Positions 10,617 to 22,890 are shown, counted from the first letter of the stretch. The stretch: DNA of 64,000 bases from Gonocerus acuteangulatus (GCA_946811695.1 OX328128.1:23346758-23410757); one strand, 5' to 3'. The notes: generated by a model not told the origin, from the sequence alone. Numbers and translations: made by a program.

Positions 10617-11689
10617 TGTTGTGGTAATGTTAGAAATTCTAACTTAGAGCCATTGGAGCGGGAGTGGTGGTGATAAGATAGAGGTCGGGGTACGATGTGG
10701 ACTACAGTTTTAGCGCGGTTCCTCCCTCCCCCATAGGGAGGAACCCCGCATATAAGGTTGATCTCATGACGCAATCCAGAAGTGCCGACTAGAAAATTTT
10801 GCGTTTCAGAACCCCTAGAGACCGAAAATGATGGTGGTTCAAATTTGTATATATATACATATATATATTTGTCTGTTCGCTCTCTAGGTAGAAGACGAAT
10901 GGTCCCCGATTTTGATGAAATTTGGTACAAAAATCCGTCGTCCAATTTGAAAGGTCAAGTTCGTTAACTAGCAAAATCCGTCCACTGGAAGATGGCATTT
11001 GGGGCGAAATTCGCGCAAAAAAATCGTAACACTTACGTTTTTGAGTTCATAAACTTGTAAGCACTCGTTTTATAGGCTTCTTGGGCTAGGAAAACGAATG
11101 AAACCATTTTCAAGGCGATAGCTTAACCGTTTTCGAGAAAATTGGAAAAATAGTTTTTGAATACCGTTTTTGGTTTGGGCACTTAGAATCATGGGATTCA
11201 GTTGAAACATTTTCTGCATGTTCTACTTTCATTAAAACTAATATGTTGAAATTTGTGTTACGTTTGGAGTTACGGAAGGGTTAGAATAAAATATTTTATT
11301 AACAGACATAAAAAGTTTTGGTAACTTTGTAAACTTTCCTTAATATCTCGAAAAAGGTTGAGAATCATGGTAAACGGAAGAATACCATTAGAAAGCTTAC
11401 TAAATGCTCTACAAAAAAGGTTGTGATGAAAGTTTTGATTAGACGATGTCAATCGGAGAAATAAGTGCTTAAAACTTTAAAGTAATTGATTTCGCTTATT
11501 CGAACTGTTCTTTTTGTCTGTTTTTATTCCTTGTTATTTTTTAACTGCTTATAGTTGGATAATGTATTTGATAATAAATCAGGTTAAGAAAAATAAGAAA
11601 AACAATGTAATCTTAGAGATATGGATTTCCAAGATATAGCTTTTCAACTGCCTAACGGGGTCCTTCCTAGGGCGGGGACCCATCCAGGT

Positions 11690-11925
11690 AAGATCGTAAA
11701 TAAGACCTTTCTTGAAAGTAACGATGGAACTGTCAACTAATGGTCCTCCTCTGCCTCCCAGCACTTTCATTGCTGACGAAGGCTACCAATGAGTAGCCGA
11801 AACGTCCTAAATATAGATTTTTTAACAAAAATCGTATTGAGGTTTCTTTAGCTGAATCTCAACCATTCCATCTTTACTTATTACCTCGACGGCTAACTAT
11901 CTAATCTTCATGCTTTCTAGAAATG
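11690..11925 (+). mobile_element. Penelope-type terminal repeat fragment
   Basis: Shares GAAGGCTACCAATGAGTAGC, GAGGTTTCTTTAGC and CCTCGACGGCTAACTATCT with the copies at 42.4 and 56.3 kb. Assignment to Penelope-like elements is indirect: it rests on the hammerhead-like core at 11773 and its resemblance to the motif downstream of the endonuclease at 23 kb. Confidence 0.5.
11773..11806 (+). ncRNA. Hammerhead-ribozyme-like core
   Basis: CTGACGA (11773) matches the CUGANGA box. A GGCTAC/GTAGCC stem II follows, then GAAACGTC (11799), giving GAAA, a self-complementary ACGU and a permitted C at the cleavage position. Stem I pairing is poor, so activity is doubtful. Confidence 0.4.
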
Positions 11926-12026
11926 TGGACCCAAAATAATAACAGCTTCTATTTTAATAATTTTAAATGAGTCTAGAGATAAGAACGGAACCGCGCTAAG
12001 ATGATGCAGTTCCTGCGAGTCGGACT

Positions 12027-14487
12027 TATATGGATTTAGGTCTTGGTCAAGCCTCTGGAAATACTTAAACCCTTCGTAGACCATCTCTCTCTCTCTCGAT
12101 CCCGGTCTCTGTCTCTCTTTATCTCTCTCACTCTCTTCCCCCATCTCTCGCTATATCCCTTGCGGAGGGAGTTAGGCTCCGAGTATACTTGGGTTAATAT
12201 TCACGGCCACCGGGTGTCCCCATATGTGATGTTTTGCATAAAATCACATATATTTTCATTTACTGTTCTCAATGGTCGTGTAGAGGCTAAATGTTTTGCA
12301 TGTATTCTGATTGGATCTGTTTTCATCCGTTTCCCCTATTTTTGTCTCTGAATAACTGGCAGATGTCAATTTTGTCATAGGAACTGTTAGTTAATTTATC
12401 CATTTGGTCTAAATAATGCAAATAATCGACTAGACCTCTACAGTTCGTAACGATTTTAGGATTTTACCACGAGAAATATAGGAAGCAGTACTGTACAATT
12501 CATAGGCAGAATGGAAACAAAGTAGGCAATTCTCTAAGAGGTAGAAATTTGGGGAAAACGACAGATTCTCAGTGCATCATCTGATCGTGGGACATGTAAG
12601 CCAAACAGGTCACTGTTTTCAAATGGGAACGACAATCGTTGTTTCACGACGGATAAGATTCCATAAATTAATTGATTACCATTACCGTAATATTAGATCG
12701 CTAAAAGTCTAATGGCATATTAAAATTAGTTGAATAGTTTTTCCAGTAGTTTTCGATATATTGCGAAAACATTCCTTCAATCAAATCGTATTTCCAGCTA
12801 AGAAAAATTATTTTTAATCAATTCAATGTTTTATTTAATGGTTATTAAATTAAAAATAATGTGTTTTTTTAAATAGAAAGATGATTAAACAATTTTGGAA
12901 TATGTTGCCAAATGTTAACAATGGTCAGTAAACGGATGAACATATGCTGCGCGTATTGTCTATAAAAATGTTGAACGCCAGAAAATATAGACCTGGGATG
13001 CTACCGGCTGGACCCACTGGTTTTTATCAACCCTTTTGGTGATTAGTCATCGGATATAGGGTTTTTTCTTGGGTATTTTTTTGTTATATTTCAACGGTAG
13101 ATTTTTTCCGCGACCTAACCGAGCCACTTTGGCCCCTAATAAACCCTTAGCCCGGTGGGGCATTTATTGTGCACCCTTTCCATTCTCTGTATTGTGTTAA
13201 AATTTCAGGAGTATTTTTAGGAAAATTCATAGTCATATGAAATACATATATATGTCAACTCAATTTTTTCTTCTAAAATAAAATTGTGTTCATACACATG
13301 GGGTAGACAGTCAAATATAGCTGTGTATGTATAGGTGTGGCTCATAAAGAATAACGAGCCAATACAATTACTGGTCTATATTTACGAAAATTGTAAAATA
13401 ATAGTGAGCTCCGATCTTTTGCCCAAACAATTATACCGTTTCGACCGTTTTTTCCATAATTTTGTATTGTGGTTGAACACTTCACAACAACTTAATCAAT
13501 GTTCATGACATCATTCACCTCATTTTTGGGTTCATAGCTCGCAGGTGGTTGCACCTAATTTCGGTTTGCGGCCTTTCTATTCATGTTAGGGAAGTGCATT
13601 CTCTTAAAATTTTAGGTTTACTGAAAAATTAAAATATTTCTTTTATTTAATAAACTTTTTCCTAATAAAGACTTCACCTTGTGGAACAATTTTCTTTTGC
13701 CCTCTCGACATCAAGGCAAAATTTCTTTAGTCACCGCCAATCAGTAATTAAAGAAGAACAAAATTGTAGATGAGGATTTTTTTTTTTATTTCTTCAAATC
13801 ACTGTTTGAAACCTAAGGAATGACTTCCTCGGGGGATTACTCGTATAAACACATATTTGATGTCGACAAGGGGTTTGAGCGCTTTTGAACTACTGTGCGT
13901 TGGGTTGTCTACATACCACTCTTACTACACATTCATAGTGGAGCAGAAGTTTTTCAAAGGGTCCTGAAATGAAAAAAAACTTAACCTGCTTCAGGCTGTA
14001 CACGAATGTCTCGCATGACAATCGGTATATTTCACAAACTAATCAGTAACATTTTTATGACCATTAGCCTTAGGCTATCTAAAGGTAGCCATTCTAAGAA
14101 CCTATGTTGGAGCAGAAAACGTTCTGAGGAAGCCTACTGCGAAAGAAATCAACCTTCTACAAGCGGGTTTCCTCCTACAAGATAGTCCAGCACGTTGTCT
14201 ACCCTTTTCCATTATTTCTATTACATTATAAAAGGGAATTGATGTTCCCCGCTACTGAATTGACGCAATGATGTCTACCCAATCACTTTCCAATGCGCCA
14301 TATGTTCCCAGACCTCCAAGAAAGCGTAAGGCAATACCTATAGGTTTGCTTTACACCCGACCCGGGAGGAGTGCCTTGTTGTAAGGGGACTCCTTGAGAA
14401 CAGATAGATACTCTCTTGTAACTCTACACTCCTGATTCCTTGAGCTTTGTATACCTGGGATTTATTGGATAGTATTCGCAATTACAC
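12027..14487. other. Long stretch without recognisable genes
   Basis: Contains a CT-rich patch at 12083-12150 and otherwise no frame, tandem repeat or inverted termini that could be supported by eye. Confidence 0.4.
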
Positions 14488-14705
14488 GGGGCGAGGTTAG
14501 CTCAGTGGTAGAGTACTGCACTAATATGCTGGAGGACCTGAGTTCAAATCCCGAGCACGAACCAAAGATTTTTATCTTCTAGTGTCTTCATTCGTTGGTT
14601 AGATTCGGCCTCCCTGGCCGTCTCTTTGCCAACACAGCCGTTCATATCCTGTAAGAAGGAAGTAAAAATGCTCAATGAAACATATGCAAAAAATGTAAAA
14701 AAAAA
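14488..14705 (+). mobile_element. tRNA-derived SINE
   Basis: The head at 14488-14563 has A box TTAGCTCAGTGGTAGAG and B box GAGTTCAAATCC, ending near ACCA. The body carries TCTAGTGTCTTCATTCG and GGCCTCCCTGGCCGTC, shared in inverse orientation with 6180-6518. It ends in A-rich runs near 14697. The body makes a SINE more likely than a functional tRNA. Confidence 0.75.
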
Positions 14706-14779
14706 AACCAACAAAAAAAAACAGTAATTTCCGAAAAGCTATCATGGAATAATTAAAGGATTTCTACAAATCTTCATGG

Positions 14780-14832
14780 ATCCTACCTTGTATATACCAA
14801 AAATGTCCCCCGTTAAAATTTGCATCAATGTA

Positions 14833-14886
<54 letters not shown>

Positions 14887-15010
14887 GGGTGTAACAGATA
14901 AAAGTATCAACCTTTCAGGAGGTGACCTCAAGTGCAACAAGAAAAGTTCATATAAAGTATAATTACAACAGAAAAAGAGTAAATTCAAATTTCGTATTTT
15001 TTAGTGTCGA
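14780..15010 (+). mobile_element. TA array with repeat flank and mariner-like end
   Basis: ACCAAAAATGTCCCCCGTTA precedes the (TA)n array at 14837-14881; an inverse match flanks the array at 42837. Directly after the array, ACAGGGTGTAACAGATAAAA resembles the CAGGGTGTCC termini seen at 37940 and 44697. The inner sequence is not recognised. Confidence 0.5.
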
Positions 15011-16404
15011 TCATGTTTTTTAATGAAGAACCGTTAATGGTAAATAAAAAACAATCAAACCATCTTAAAATAGACGAAATTTCCTTGGAGCAATGAAGGT
15101 TTGTAATGTTACTATTTTCAATGGGTTCCAGGGCGGTTTCTGGAACTAATTCGGGTTATTCATCAAAATCTCTCTTTTTCGAGAATTTTTTTCTCTGTCC
15201 GCTGAAGATTTCAAACTCCTCCTCCTCCTTCAGGAAAACTTATCCGTTTAATTACCTTTAATTAAATAATACGAAAGTCAACGGTTTCTTGGTTATTAAG
15301 GGTGAAATGAAAATTGATAGTTGAAAAAATGCGAAGAAAACTTATTTTTCTAACAAAACAAGTTTTTTTCATCTTTTGATTCCTGAAAAATAAAAATAAT
15401 CAAATAATATCATCAATCAGGTGCATCAATCAAATTTGAAATGGACATTCGTCCAGAAGAGAAGTCAAAATCTTATTTATATTAATCAAGTTGAAGTAAT
15501 TATTTTATTTTGAATTATTTTATTTATTATTCATTATTATTATGTTGTTGTTGTTTTTTTCATTTATGTTATTTTTTCCGGTCTGGGACTGATTTTGTAA
15601 GTTGACTGTTAAAATATTCCATCGCCGAAGTTCAAAGATTCAAAAAAAAAAAACAAACAAATAAATAAATGTGTTATTGGTATGTAAAGAGTGAACAAAA
15701 ATACAATTCCGAAGTCTTGTGTTTTATTTTTAAACATGAATTGTTGAAAGACTTAAAATGCGCAGATGGAAATATCAGCTGTCCTTAAAACAAGCAGACC
15801 ATGTGTTGATTGAACAAACAAACAGATAATACAGCCGCTGAAGATGGAGTGACAGCTCCTGAAGTCTTTAAGTCAGGTAGAATACCTTTACTAATGAAGG
15901 ATTCAGGTATGCTCTGTACTCATTACTAACTTATGAACACTTTTACTCAAGAGAAGAATACCTCAGGAACCGAAAATATTACTCTACTATAAGTATTAAC
16001 TTAAGTTCTTTATATATAATTTAGTTAACTAAATATGAGAACCCCAGAGGTCAAGGGGGTCTAAGTAACAAACTCAATGTTTTCTGGAAAATGGATTCAA
16101 AGTTGAACATATGTTGTAATAGCAAAAAGTAGATTTTGGCAGTTCCGATCATACTAGACGAATCCTCAGGCCCTTAGCTGTTTATTATCTATAAGACATA
16201 AGAGGTACATCATCCGGTTTTTGCAAATGAATTGGTGAATCGGCACATTCGCCCCTCAATTTCCTTCTGGACTTACAAAAGTAGATATGCATTACAAAAG
16301 TGACAATACTCAAGAGAACACAAGTTTGGGGGCAACAACTGTAAAGAAAATCACTTGGATCTCTTTTCCATCCACAAGATTATGGTGTCCACCAACCATT
16401 CCTG
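15011..16404. other. Nothing recognised
   Basis: AT-rich with short A/T runs; no supportable features. Confidence 0.4.
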
Positions 16405-16600
16405 GCTGCAGCCCCCCTCCCAAATTTTGATTTAATCGGTAAAAATGTTTCATGAAAACATAAAAAATATATTAAATAAGATCACCTAGCTCAGAAAAGG
16501 GGGGTATAATAGCTTTTTTTGGGGGGGGGGGGGTATAATAGCGTTTTTACCTATTTGCAGCGTTACTATTCCCTGCCCCCCACAGAGAAGAGAAATTCTT
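16405..16600 (+). mobile_element. Partial copy of the 20.2-kb MITE
   Basis: GGCTGCAGCCCCCC, then AAATAAGATCACCTAG and AGTATA-type segments match the interior of 20195-20454. The CATGGGCG termini are missing, and G runs mark the junctions. Confidence 0.55.
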
Positions 16601-16864
16601 TATTTAAAAAAAATAAATAAAGTTTGCTGCCCAAATGCTTTGGGTTTCTATCACTCATCGTTGGGTTGCATACTTATCAACCTTTTGAAAATTCGTTTCA
16701 GTTGGTTATTTTTTGAAAAAATCTAAATTTTAAAGATATGTCTATAATTGAAAAACTATAACTCCAAAAAAGGTAAAAAAAAACACTGCTCTAGTAGTCG
16801 GCTTCTGGTGGTTAATATAGTTGAACTTCTATCAAATAACAAGTACTTAAGAGACAAGGTATTT

Positions 16865-16930
16865 TTGTACTAAGTATCGTCAAAATTGGACCATTATTTA
16901 GGCTGCTTGTACGCGAACCGACATAAATAT

Positions 16931-16985
<55 letters not shown>
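16865..16985 (+). repeat. Rep-A TA module
   Basis: GTCAAAATTGGACCATTATT, GCTTGTACGCGAACCGACAT and then (TA)n at 16939-16984. It has the same order as the Rep-A module at 2.1 kb but is isolated from the rest of that repeat. Confidence 0.65.
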
Positions 16986-16989
<4 letters not shown>

Positions 16990-18040
16990 TGTTTTATTTA
17001 CCTGTTATGAAACGTTTTGCCTTTTCTCGTTAGCTCTTCCGGAGATTGAGCTGGTTTCCCAATCGGCCAAATGGTAAGATAATTCCTTTCTGATCGTTTT
17101 AAACTATAAATTTATAAGTTTTTGTAACATTTTTCTATATATATGGTTATATATTTTTCTATATGTTATGGTTTCAATAACTCTTTTATATACTTAAATT
17201 TGAAAAATGTATATTTTAGGAAAAATAACCCAGGCTGGGGTTATGAATCTCATGCGCAATGCTAAATAAGCTCCCGGATTTTGTCACAGCTTACCAAGTT
17301 AATTTTTCAAATGGAGCCCAGGATTTAAGTCCATATAGTGGTTCCTACCCGGAGCTTTATTTGACAATAGCATTTTCTGGCTTCAGATAACCCAACGGTG
17401 TGATTTCTGAAGCTTTGGGTCATATAGTTAATTGCTCATATTGTAAAATGAAGCCCAATATGGCATAGCTGTCAAAGCGTTCGATATTAATTATTCTAAT
17501 AAGAAAAATATTTGAAAAAATGTATTGGTTAGAAGAGCATATTACATATTTAAAAAACAAAATTGAGCCATGTGTTTCTTTGGCATATTCATTAATTTTG
17601 CTTGACACTGATGTAATTTTTTTTCCTCAACTTCTCGAAACTTCCCTTAGAAGAAAAATGAGCTTGTTTACATTGTTTGTGGCATTTTTATACTAAATAT
17701 ATCAACATATGGTACTAAAACAGCTGGAGAGTGACATCTCCATACTGAAGGCACCAAAGCAGGTAGAATTCCCAGCCTAATAGAGCCCTCCTGGTGTGGC
17801 CGTCCTTTTTAAGAAGCGGAATCATCCAGGGGTGAGAGAACATCTGCCTAGGGAAGCTGGGGATTTGGCTGAGGTTCATCGAAGAAAGCAAAGGAATTTG
17901 CTAATCTGATGTCACTGAAGCATTAATTTACCGGAATATCCGTAGTTTTGCACCTCCTGGAAAAATCCTGGAAAATTATATTTGGAAAGGTCAAATTAAA
18001 TTTGCTACTGAGATGCAGATGTTTAGCCGTTTAGGTGATT
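16986..18040. other. Nothing recognised
   Basis: No gene or repeat structure could be supported. Confidence 0.4.
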
Positions 18041-19115
18041 AAAAGTCAAAGAATTTTTGGGATTTGGCTGAGAGAAAACCTCAGAGTTTCAGAAAGAAAA
18101 CTTTTTTCTAACGTTTCGGCATGATATTTGAGAGCCGTGGTCAGCAATAAATGCCTAGGGAATAAAGTCCACGATAACTGTAAAAATTAAGTTTCACGCC
18201 CTCAAAGCCGATTTCTTTCAAATTTTGTGCAATAACGTATTTTGATGCACTAAACACGAATACTTTTAAAAAACCAATTCGCATTTAACTACGAAAGAAG
18301 TTATTAAGCACTAAATTTAATAGAATAATTAATAGAATTCTATTAATTTTAGCGAGTTAGATTGACTAGGGTTTTGTTACCTTCTTGAGCGAGCTTAGCG
18401 AGCGGAAACGCATAGCACGTATGCCCTTAAGCGACAGGTGACGACGGGTGAGGATGCCCTTAAAATTAACAATATTTTTGAATAAATGGTTTCTGAACAT
18501 TTCAAATGAGAGTTCTCTGTTTCCCAATGTTACATATCTGCGCATGCGCGTGTTTACGCCTAGTTTTATAACCTTCCTAACAGTGAACTTTAGTGCTTAA
18601 TATTATATTCTATTAGAATTCTATTAATTTTAGCGAGTTGGATTGACTGGGGTTTTTTTATCTTCTTGAGCGAGCGGAAACGCATAGCATGTATGCCTTA
18701 AAGTCGTCACAAATTCAGTTGTTAACATTAGCTCTCATAACCCGCATAACAGTGAACTTTAGTGCATAATAACTTCTTTCGTAGTTAAATGCGAAGGTTT
18801 TTTTTTTTTTATTTAACGTATTCGTGTTTAGTGCATCAAAATACGTTATTGTACAAAATTTGAAAGAAATCGGTTTTGAGGGTGTGAAACTTCATTTTTA
18901 CCACGATAACATTTAGGTTTCTATGGATAAGTGCCAAAAGTTTTGTAATGTATCGTGGTCTTCCTCTATTCCCTAGGCATTTATTGTTGAAGAATGCTGC
19001 CAGAAACATGTCGAAACGTCCGTGATTTAGATATTTTTGAAAAACTGATGTTTTCCCTTTGGCGAAACCCAAGTTATTTGGCAACATCAATAGTTGTTTT
19101 TGACATGAACGTACC
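18041..19115. mobile_element. Penelope-type repeat split by a foldback
   Basis: The left part contains GGGATTTGGCTGAGAG and AACGTTTCGGCATG. The right part (18902-19115) contains the inverse series TTCCCTAGGCATTTATTG and GTCGAAACGTCC. Outer left and right parts are therefore themselves inverted relative to one another around TGCCTAGGGAATA. Similar strings mark other Penelope-type termini here. The element at 18179-18901 interrupts it. Confidence 0.45.
18179..18901. mobile_element. Mutator-like foldback element
   Basis: About 150-bp terminal inverted repeats: the left runs from TGTAAAAATTAAGTTTCAC and the right ends GTGAAACTTCATTTTTAC. They are flanked by the identical 9-bp direct repeat CACGATAAC at 18170-18178 and 18902-18910. 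Nine-base duplications with long inverted termini are typical of Mutator-like elements. The interior has no transposase; it has a direct repeat of about 85 bases (18332 and 18616) rich in GAGCGAGC. Confidence 0.75.
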
Positions 19116-19118
19116 TTA

Positions 19119-19625
19119 GGCTGCACCTACATTGGAGCCTTATTTTTCCCGATCCAATACGATTTCGATTGACCGACAACGGCTGACTGTGGGCGACGTG
19201 AGTGCCTACATTGGTCCCGACCCGATCCGATCAGATTTAGTCAGAGCTCGTCAGTAATGACCTCATAGTGAGGTGAAAATGAGTGATAAATTTAAAAAAT
19301 ACCACCTAATAAGTATAGAACCCTTCGATTAGGTTGAATGTTGGATGTATGTAAGAGAAGTTGAGAGGCCAATCAATCTTCTGAAAGTATATCAGTCCCA
19401 AAGAAATAAATCTTAGTGTAACAGTTAATTTTTAACTATTACACTACGATAAGAGAAGCATTAGTATTTATATTTAAAAATTATTTATAAGAAAAGTAGC
19501 TTGAAGGTTATAAGCATTGGAAGGTTATAACCATTGGGTGTTTATAAACATCTTTCCACGCAATTTAATAAACAAGGGAAACAAAAATGTGAATTGACAA
19601 AGTTGTTCTAAATTTTATTAGCTAT

Positions 19626-19680
<55 letters not shown>

Positions 19681-19912
19681 TTTTTTAATTAAATCGGTGA
19701 AGATTTAGAGGCTGTAGACGTTTTTAAAACACAATATGTCGTTTGCCGCCATTCTGAGTGGGCCTTTCCGAAATCGGTTTAGAAACAACGGCCGAGAATC
19801 AGTGGCCATAGGATCGGATCGGGACCAATGAAGGCTCCTCCATTGAGATGCTTGTATTTCTTTTCTTTCTAAAATCGGTGGATATCGGATCGGGTCCAAT
19901 GTATGTGCCCCC
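19119..19912. mobile_element. Harbinger-like non-autonomous element, copy 1
   Basis: The left end GGCTGCACCTACATTGG and right end CCAATGTATGTGCCCCC are inverted repeats flanked by TTA on both sides (19116-19118 and 19913-19915), a TWA duplication as in PIF/Harbinger. GATCCGATC-rich subtermini surround an AT-rich core with a 50-base A run. No transposase is present. Related copies are at 54508 and 61846. Confidence 0.65.
19629..19678. repeat. (A)50 tract
   Basis: Fifty consecutive A inside the Harbinger-like copy. The copy at 54.5 kb has only A/T-rich sequence here and the copy at 61.8 kb a short A run. Confidence 0.9.
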
Positions 19913-19954
19913 TTAGCTACAGTTACTCGATCTCTAAGGATGGTAGTACGATAC

Positions 19955-20530
19955 AAAAAAAAAATCCTTATTCATCAAAACCGTGGGAACGGCTTAGCCA
20001 TCTTCAAAGGCACCGAGGAGTATTTGTGTTCTCGCCTTAGTGAATGGGATTGAAACGTGGATTTACTCTTAGAACCTTAAAAATTAACAAAATTTCTTAC
20101 AGTTGAAGAATTCAGATCCTTCCACCTCCAATGAAAGCATGTACATTTTCGTGGAAAAAGGCTGCCAAAGAGAATGCCGAAACGTTTCAAATTTCATGGG
20201 CGTATATAAGGGGGGGGGCTGAGGGGGCTGCAGCCCCCCCCCCCCCGGAATTTTGATTTGATGTTAAAAAATTGTCATAAAATCCTTAAAAATAATTTAA
20301 ATAAGATCACTTAGTTCATCAAAAATATTTTATTTTACGTGTAATAGTGTTTTAGTTGCCTAAAACTATTCCAAGCTCTAAATTTTTAGTATTCCATACC
20401 CCGGAAATGGTCTCAGCCCCCCTCCCCCGAAATTATTTTCTATATACGCCCATGTCAAATTTAGATCTTAGCCGAGTCTCAAGCATTCCTTATTACATCC
20501 TTGGCTAACTATCTTTAACTCATTATAAAT
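19955..20530. mobile_element. Penelope-type repeat remnant
   Basis: Contains GAATGCCGAAACGTTT and, after the nested MITE, CTTAGCCGAGTCTCAAGCATTCC and GGCTAACTATC. A counterpart in inverse orientation (GGCTTAGCCATCTTC) lies near 19990. No coding region. Confidence 0.45.
20195..20454. mobile_element. 260-bp MITE with 8-bp duplication
   Basis: Termini CATGGGCGTATATA and TATATACGCCCATG are inverted repeats, with TCAAATTT on both sides (20187-20194 and 20455-20462). Eight-base duplications fit hAT or P superfamilies. It is non-coding, with G- and C-runs near the ends, and nested in a Penelope-type repeat that resumes after the right duplication. Confidence 0.8.
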
Positions 20531-21012
20531 TATTTTACTTGGGATTTAAAAAAAAAATAGACTGACTTGATTTGAGAGCAGACTCAACTCCAAAGAGATA
20601 TTTGACAAAATTAAAGTAAACTTTGGATAATGTGGCAAAACATCAAAAACGCAAAACCCTCAATTAACTTCCTTCGGACGCTTTTAAAAGAATCTGTGGA
20701 TATTGGCTCATGGCAGGTGTTGAAGTGTTGAGAAACAGTCTAATGACAGGTATTTATCCAATTAAAATACCACATACCCCGTCTAATTCCTAGCTACTTC
20801 TTATCGTCGCCATGGCGATTATCATAGTGCCGTATCACTGCCTCCTTTCATAGCAATGCAGATCTCTAAATACCTCCTGTATTTTATAGCTTGAGACAGC
20901 AACTTTCAAAGCAATTAAAATATCTTTATAGCTTTTCTCTTAGAAACACATTACTCGAAACAAAAACAAAAAAATCTTAGCCAACTCGTAAAACCTGAAA
21001 AAAAAATGGAGA

Positions 21013-21330
21013 AGTCCGACTCACCAGAGGAACTGCGTCATCATATTTTTAATATTTATATTTGTAGTAATTTGTATCGCTTAGAATAAATTCAGGCTCC
21101 GATTTCTTCAACTAAGGGGCTTTAAGGCAAACAATTTAGATATTCAACATTTTTTAATGAAACGTTTCAATATACCGTACCCTAAGTGAATTTAAGCTGA
21201 AATACTTCAATAAAAGTTTACCAGAATGCTTATTATTAGTGCTACGATTTTTTCTCTTGAATTTTGCCAAAAAACGCTATTCTGGTGTAGATATTCTGCT
21301 TATTAAATAACCAGTCTTTTCGTTTCAGGC
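21013..21330 (+). mobile_element. Rep-A, strongly diverged copy
   Basis: Starts AAGTCCGACTC and GGAACTGCGTCATC. Later TTTTGCCAAAAAACGCTATT and ATATTCTGCTTATTAA match the segment that precedes the TA module in copies A and B. The middle is reduced. Confidence 0.55.
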
Positions 21331-21559
21331 AAAGCAATTCTACGAACAAGTTTTGGAAAATTTAATTAATTTATTTGTTGTGGCAGAGATCTGACAGTTT
21401 AACATATGATGTCAACATCAAAATTCATAAAAAAAGGCGATGACAATTTTAACAAAATTTAAGAAAATTCAGAACAACCTTTTTAAACGATAAATATATA
21501 AATATACATAATTATTTCAAAATAATTAGGTATTTACTTATGGATTACAATAACTATTC

Positions 21560-21885
21560 TATTGTATTATTTTTTAAGTTTTTTACCTCAGGATAATAGA
21601 CCTCCCATTTATTCTAATCCCAAAATATCATTATGGTTACTAACTATTTTATTCATTTATTTTATTATATTTTACTTATTTTTTATTTTATTATTTTTTC
21701 AATTTGTATTGTTTCACTTATTATTCATTTTCTATGTCTTTCTGTTTATTTTCCAATTTTGCTACTGATCCTGGGTTTATAATTTATAAATTTATTTCTT
21801 ACTATTTTTTGTAAATTATGTTACAGCTACCATTGCTGTACCATTGCTGTGGTGCTCTTAAAGTTAATAAATAAATATCATTTAT
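21560..21885 (+). mobile_element. Possible LINE 3' tail
   Basis: AT-rich sequence ending with a repeated TACCATTGCTG, then GTGCTCTTAAAGTTAATAAA and TAAATA. This resembles a non-LTR 3' untranslated end. No coding support. Confidence 0.3.
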
Positions 21886-22395
21886 ATATTCCAATTACTT
21901 CCTTCAGTTGGCTAGACATCCAATATTGTACGATATTTTACTATGTCCTCGAAAGGGTAAAATAAAAAATTCAAAACACTGTAGATTTTATTTATTCATA
22001 AAATAAAATAAAAAAATAAATGACTGGATCTTTTATAGCGCGGGACATAAACTTTCGAAGCAATTAAAATATCGTTATAGCTGTCCTCTAAGAAATATAT
22101 TACTAACTGCAAAAACTAGTAGTAATTATTAAAAAAAAGGCAAAAGTTACAACATAGATCTTTCATTTGACACCGTTTACTTGAGTCACGAAAGAATCGG
22201 CGACTTTTGATCTTTGTCTGAAGATACCGACAAATTCATTTTCAGTTTTTGTTTGTTATATGCAGGCTGTATGACCGCAGACGTTTTATAATATAAACAT
22301 ATTGTTAAATAGAGAGACAGTGAATTTTCATGCCATTGATAAATTATAGTTAGAGTATGTCGATAAATTCAGACTTTCATTTATAAAAAAATATA

Positions 22396-22641
22396 TTAAA
22401 CTTGCATAGTAGAGTGGAGAAAAATCAAATAGAACATTTCTGAGGGTTTTTTCATGCATTCGGTGAACAATTCAGCAAACTCATCTAAAATTACTGTATT
22501 TATCTTGAGAGGTAATCTCTGAGGAGATAAGTCCTGGAGTTCCTTCGCCTCTTGATCCAGCAAGTCCCGACCTAGGAAGGCTGTTCTAAGCAGAAACCTG
22601 TTATTCCCACCGCTATCTCCAGTCAGCTCACTAGCTTTCAT
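22396..22641 (-). CDS. Hypothetical 81-residue frame
   Basis: ATG-started frame with less biased composition than its surroundings: MKASELTGDSGG near the start, then a charged helix-like stretch LLDQEAKELQDLSPQ and LDEFAELFTECMKKPSE. No motif is recognised and no splice site is obvious. It may be a host exon or part of an unrecognised element. Confidence 0.25.
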   Translation of the reverse strand: MKASELTGDSGGNNRFLLRTAFLGRDLLDQEAKELQDLSPQRLPLKINTVILDEFAELFTECMKKPSEMFYLIFLHSTMQV

Positions 22642-22890
22642 TGTACAAGTCCGGCGAAATAGATTGGGCCATTAAACTAATATTAATGGAAGTTTAAGGA
22701 GTTAAAAAAGGGTTAAATATTTTGCACGCTTCTATTATCTTTATAATGTGGATTAGCCACATCATAACTTAGCTATCGGCGAGATAAGTAGTCAGGGAAT
22801 TGTTGGGATTCGGCTAAGAAAAATTAATATGAGTTTTACAAAAATAGTATTAATGTTTTCCTAGCTTCTATTTCTACAGGGTGTCCCCAA

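Larger units (their letters stand above)
10693..12026 (-). mobile_element. Rep-A copy C, interrupted
   Basis: Inverted full-length copy: it starts TTAGCGCGGTTCC and ends GGAACCGCGCTAA followed by GCAGTTCCTGCGAGTCGG. The TA segment here is short and imperfect (10847-10868). A Penelope-type terminal piece lies within it at about 11690-11925. Reading frames across it are incidental. Confidence 0.8.

Noticed and set aside
14488..14563. Functional tRNA gene
   Set aside because: Promoter boxes are present, but a repeated SINE body follows and an inverse relative occurs at 6.4 kb.
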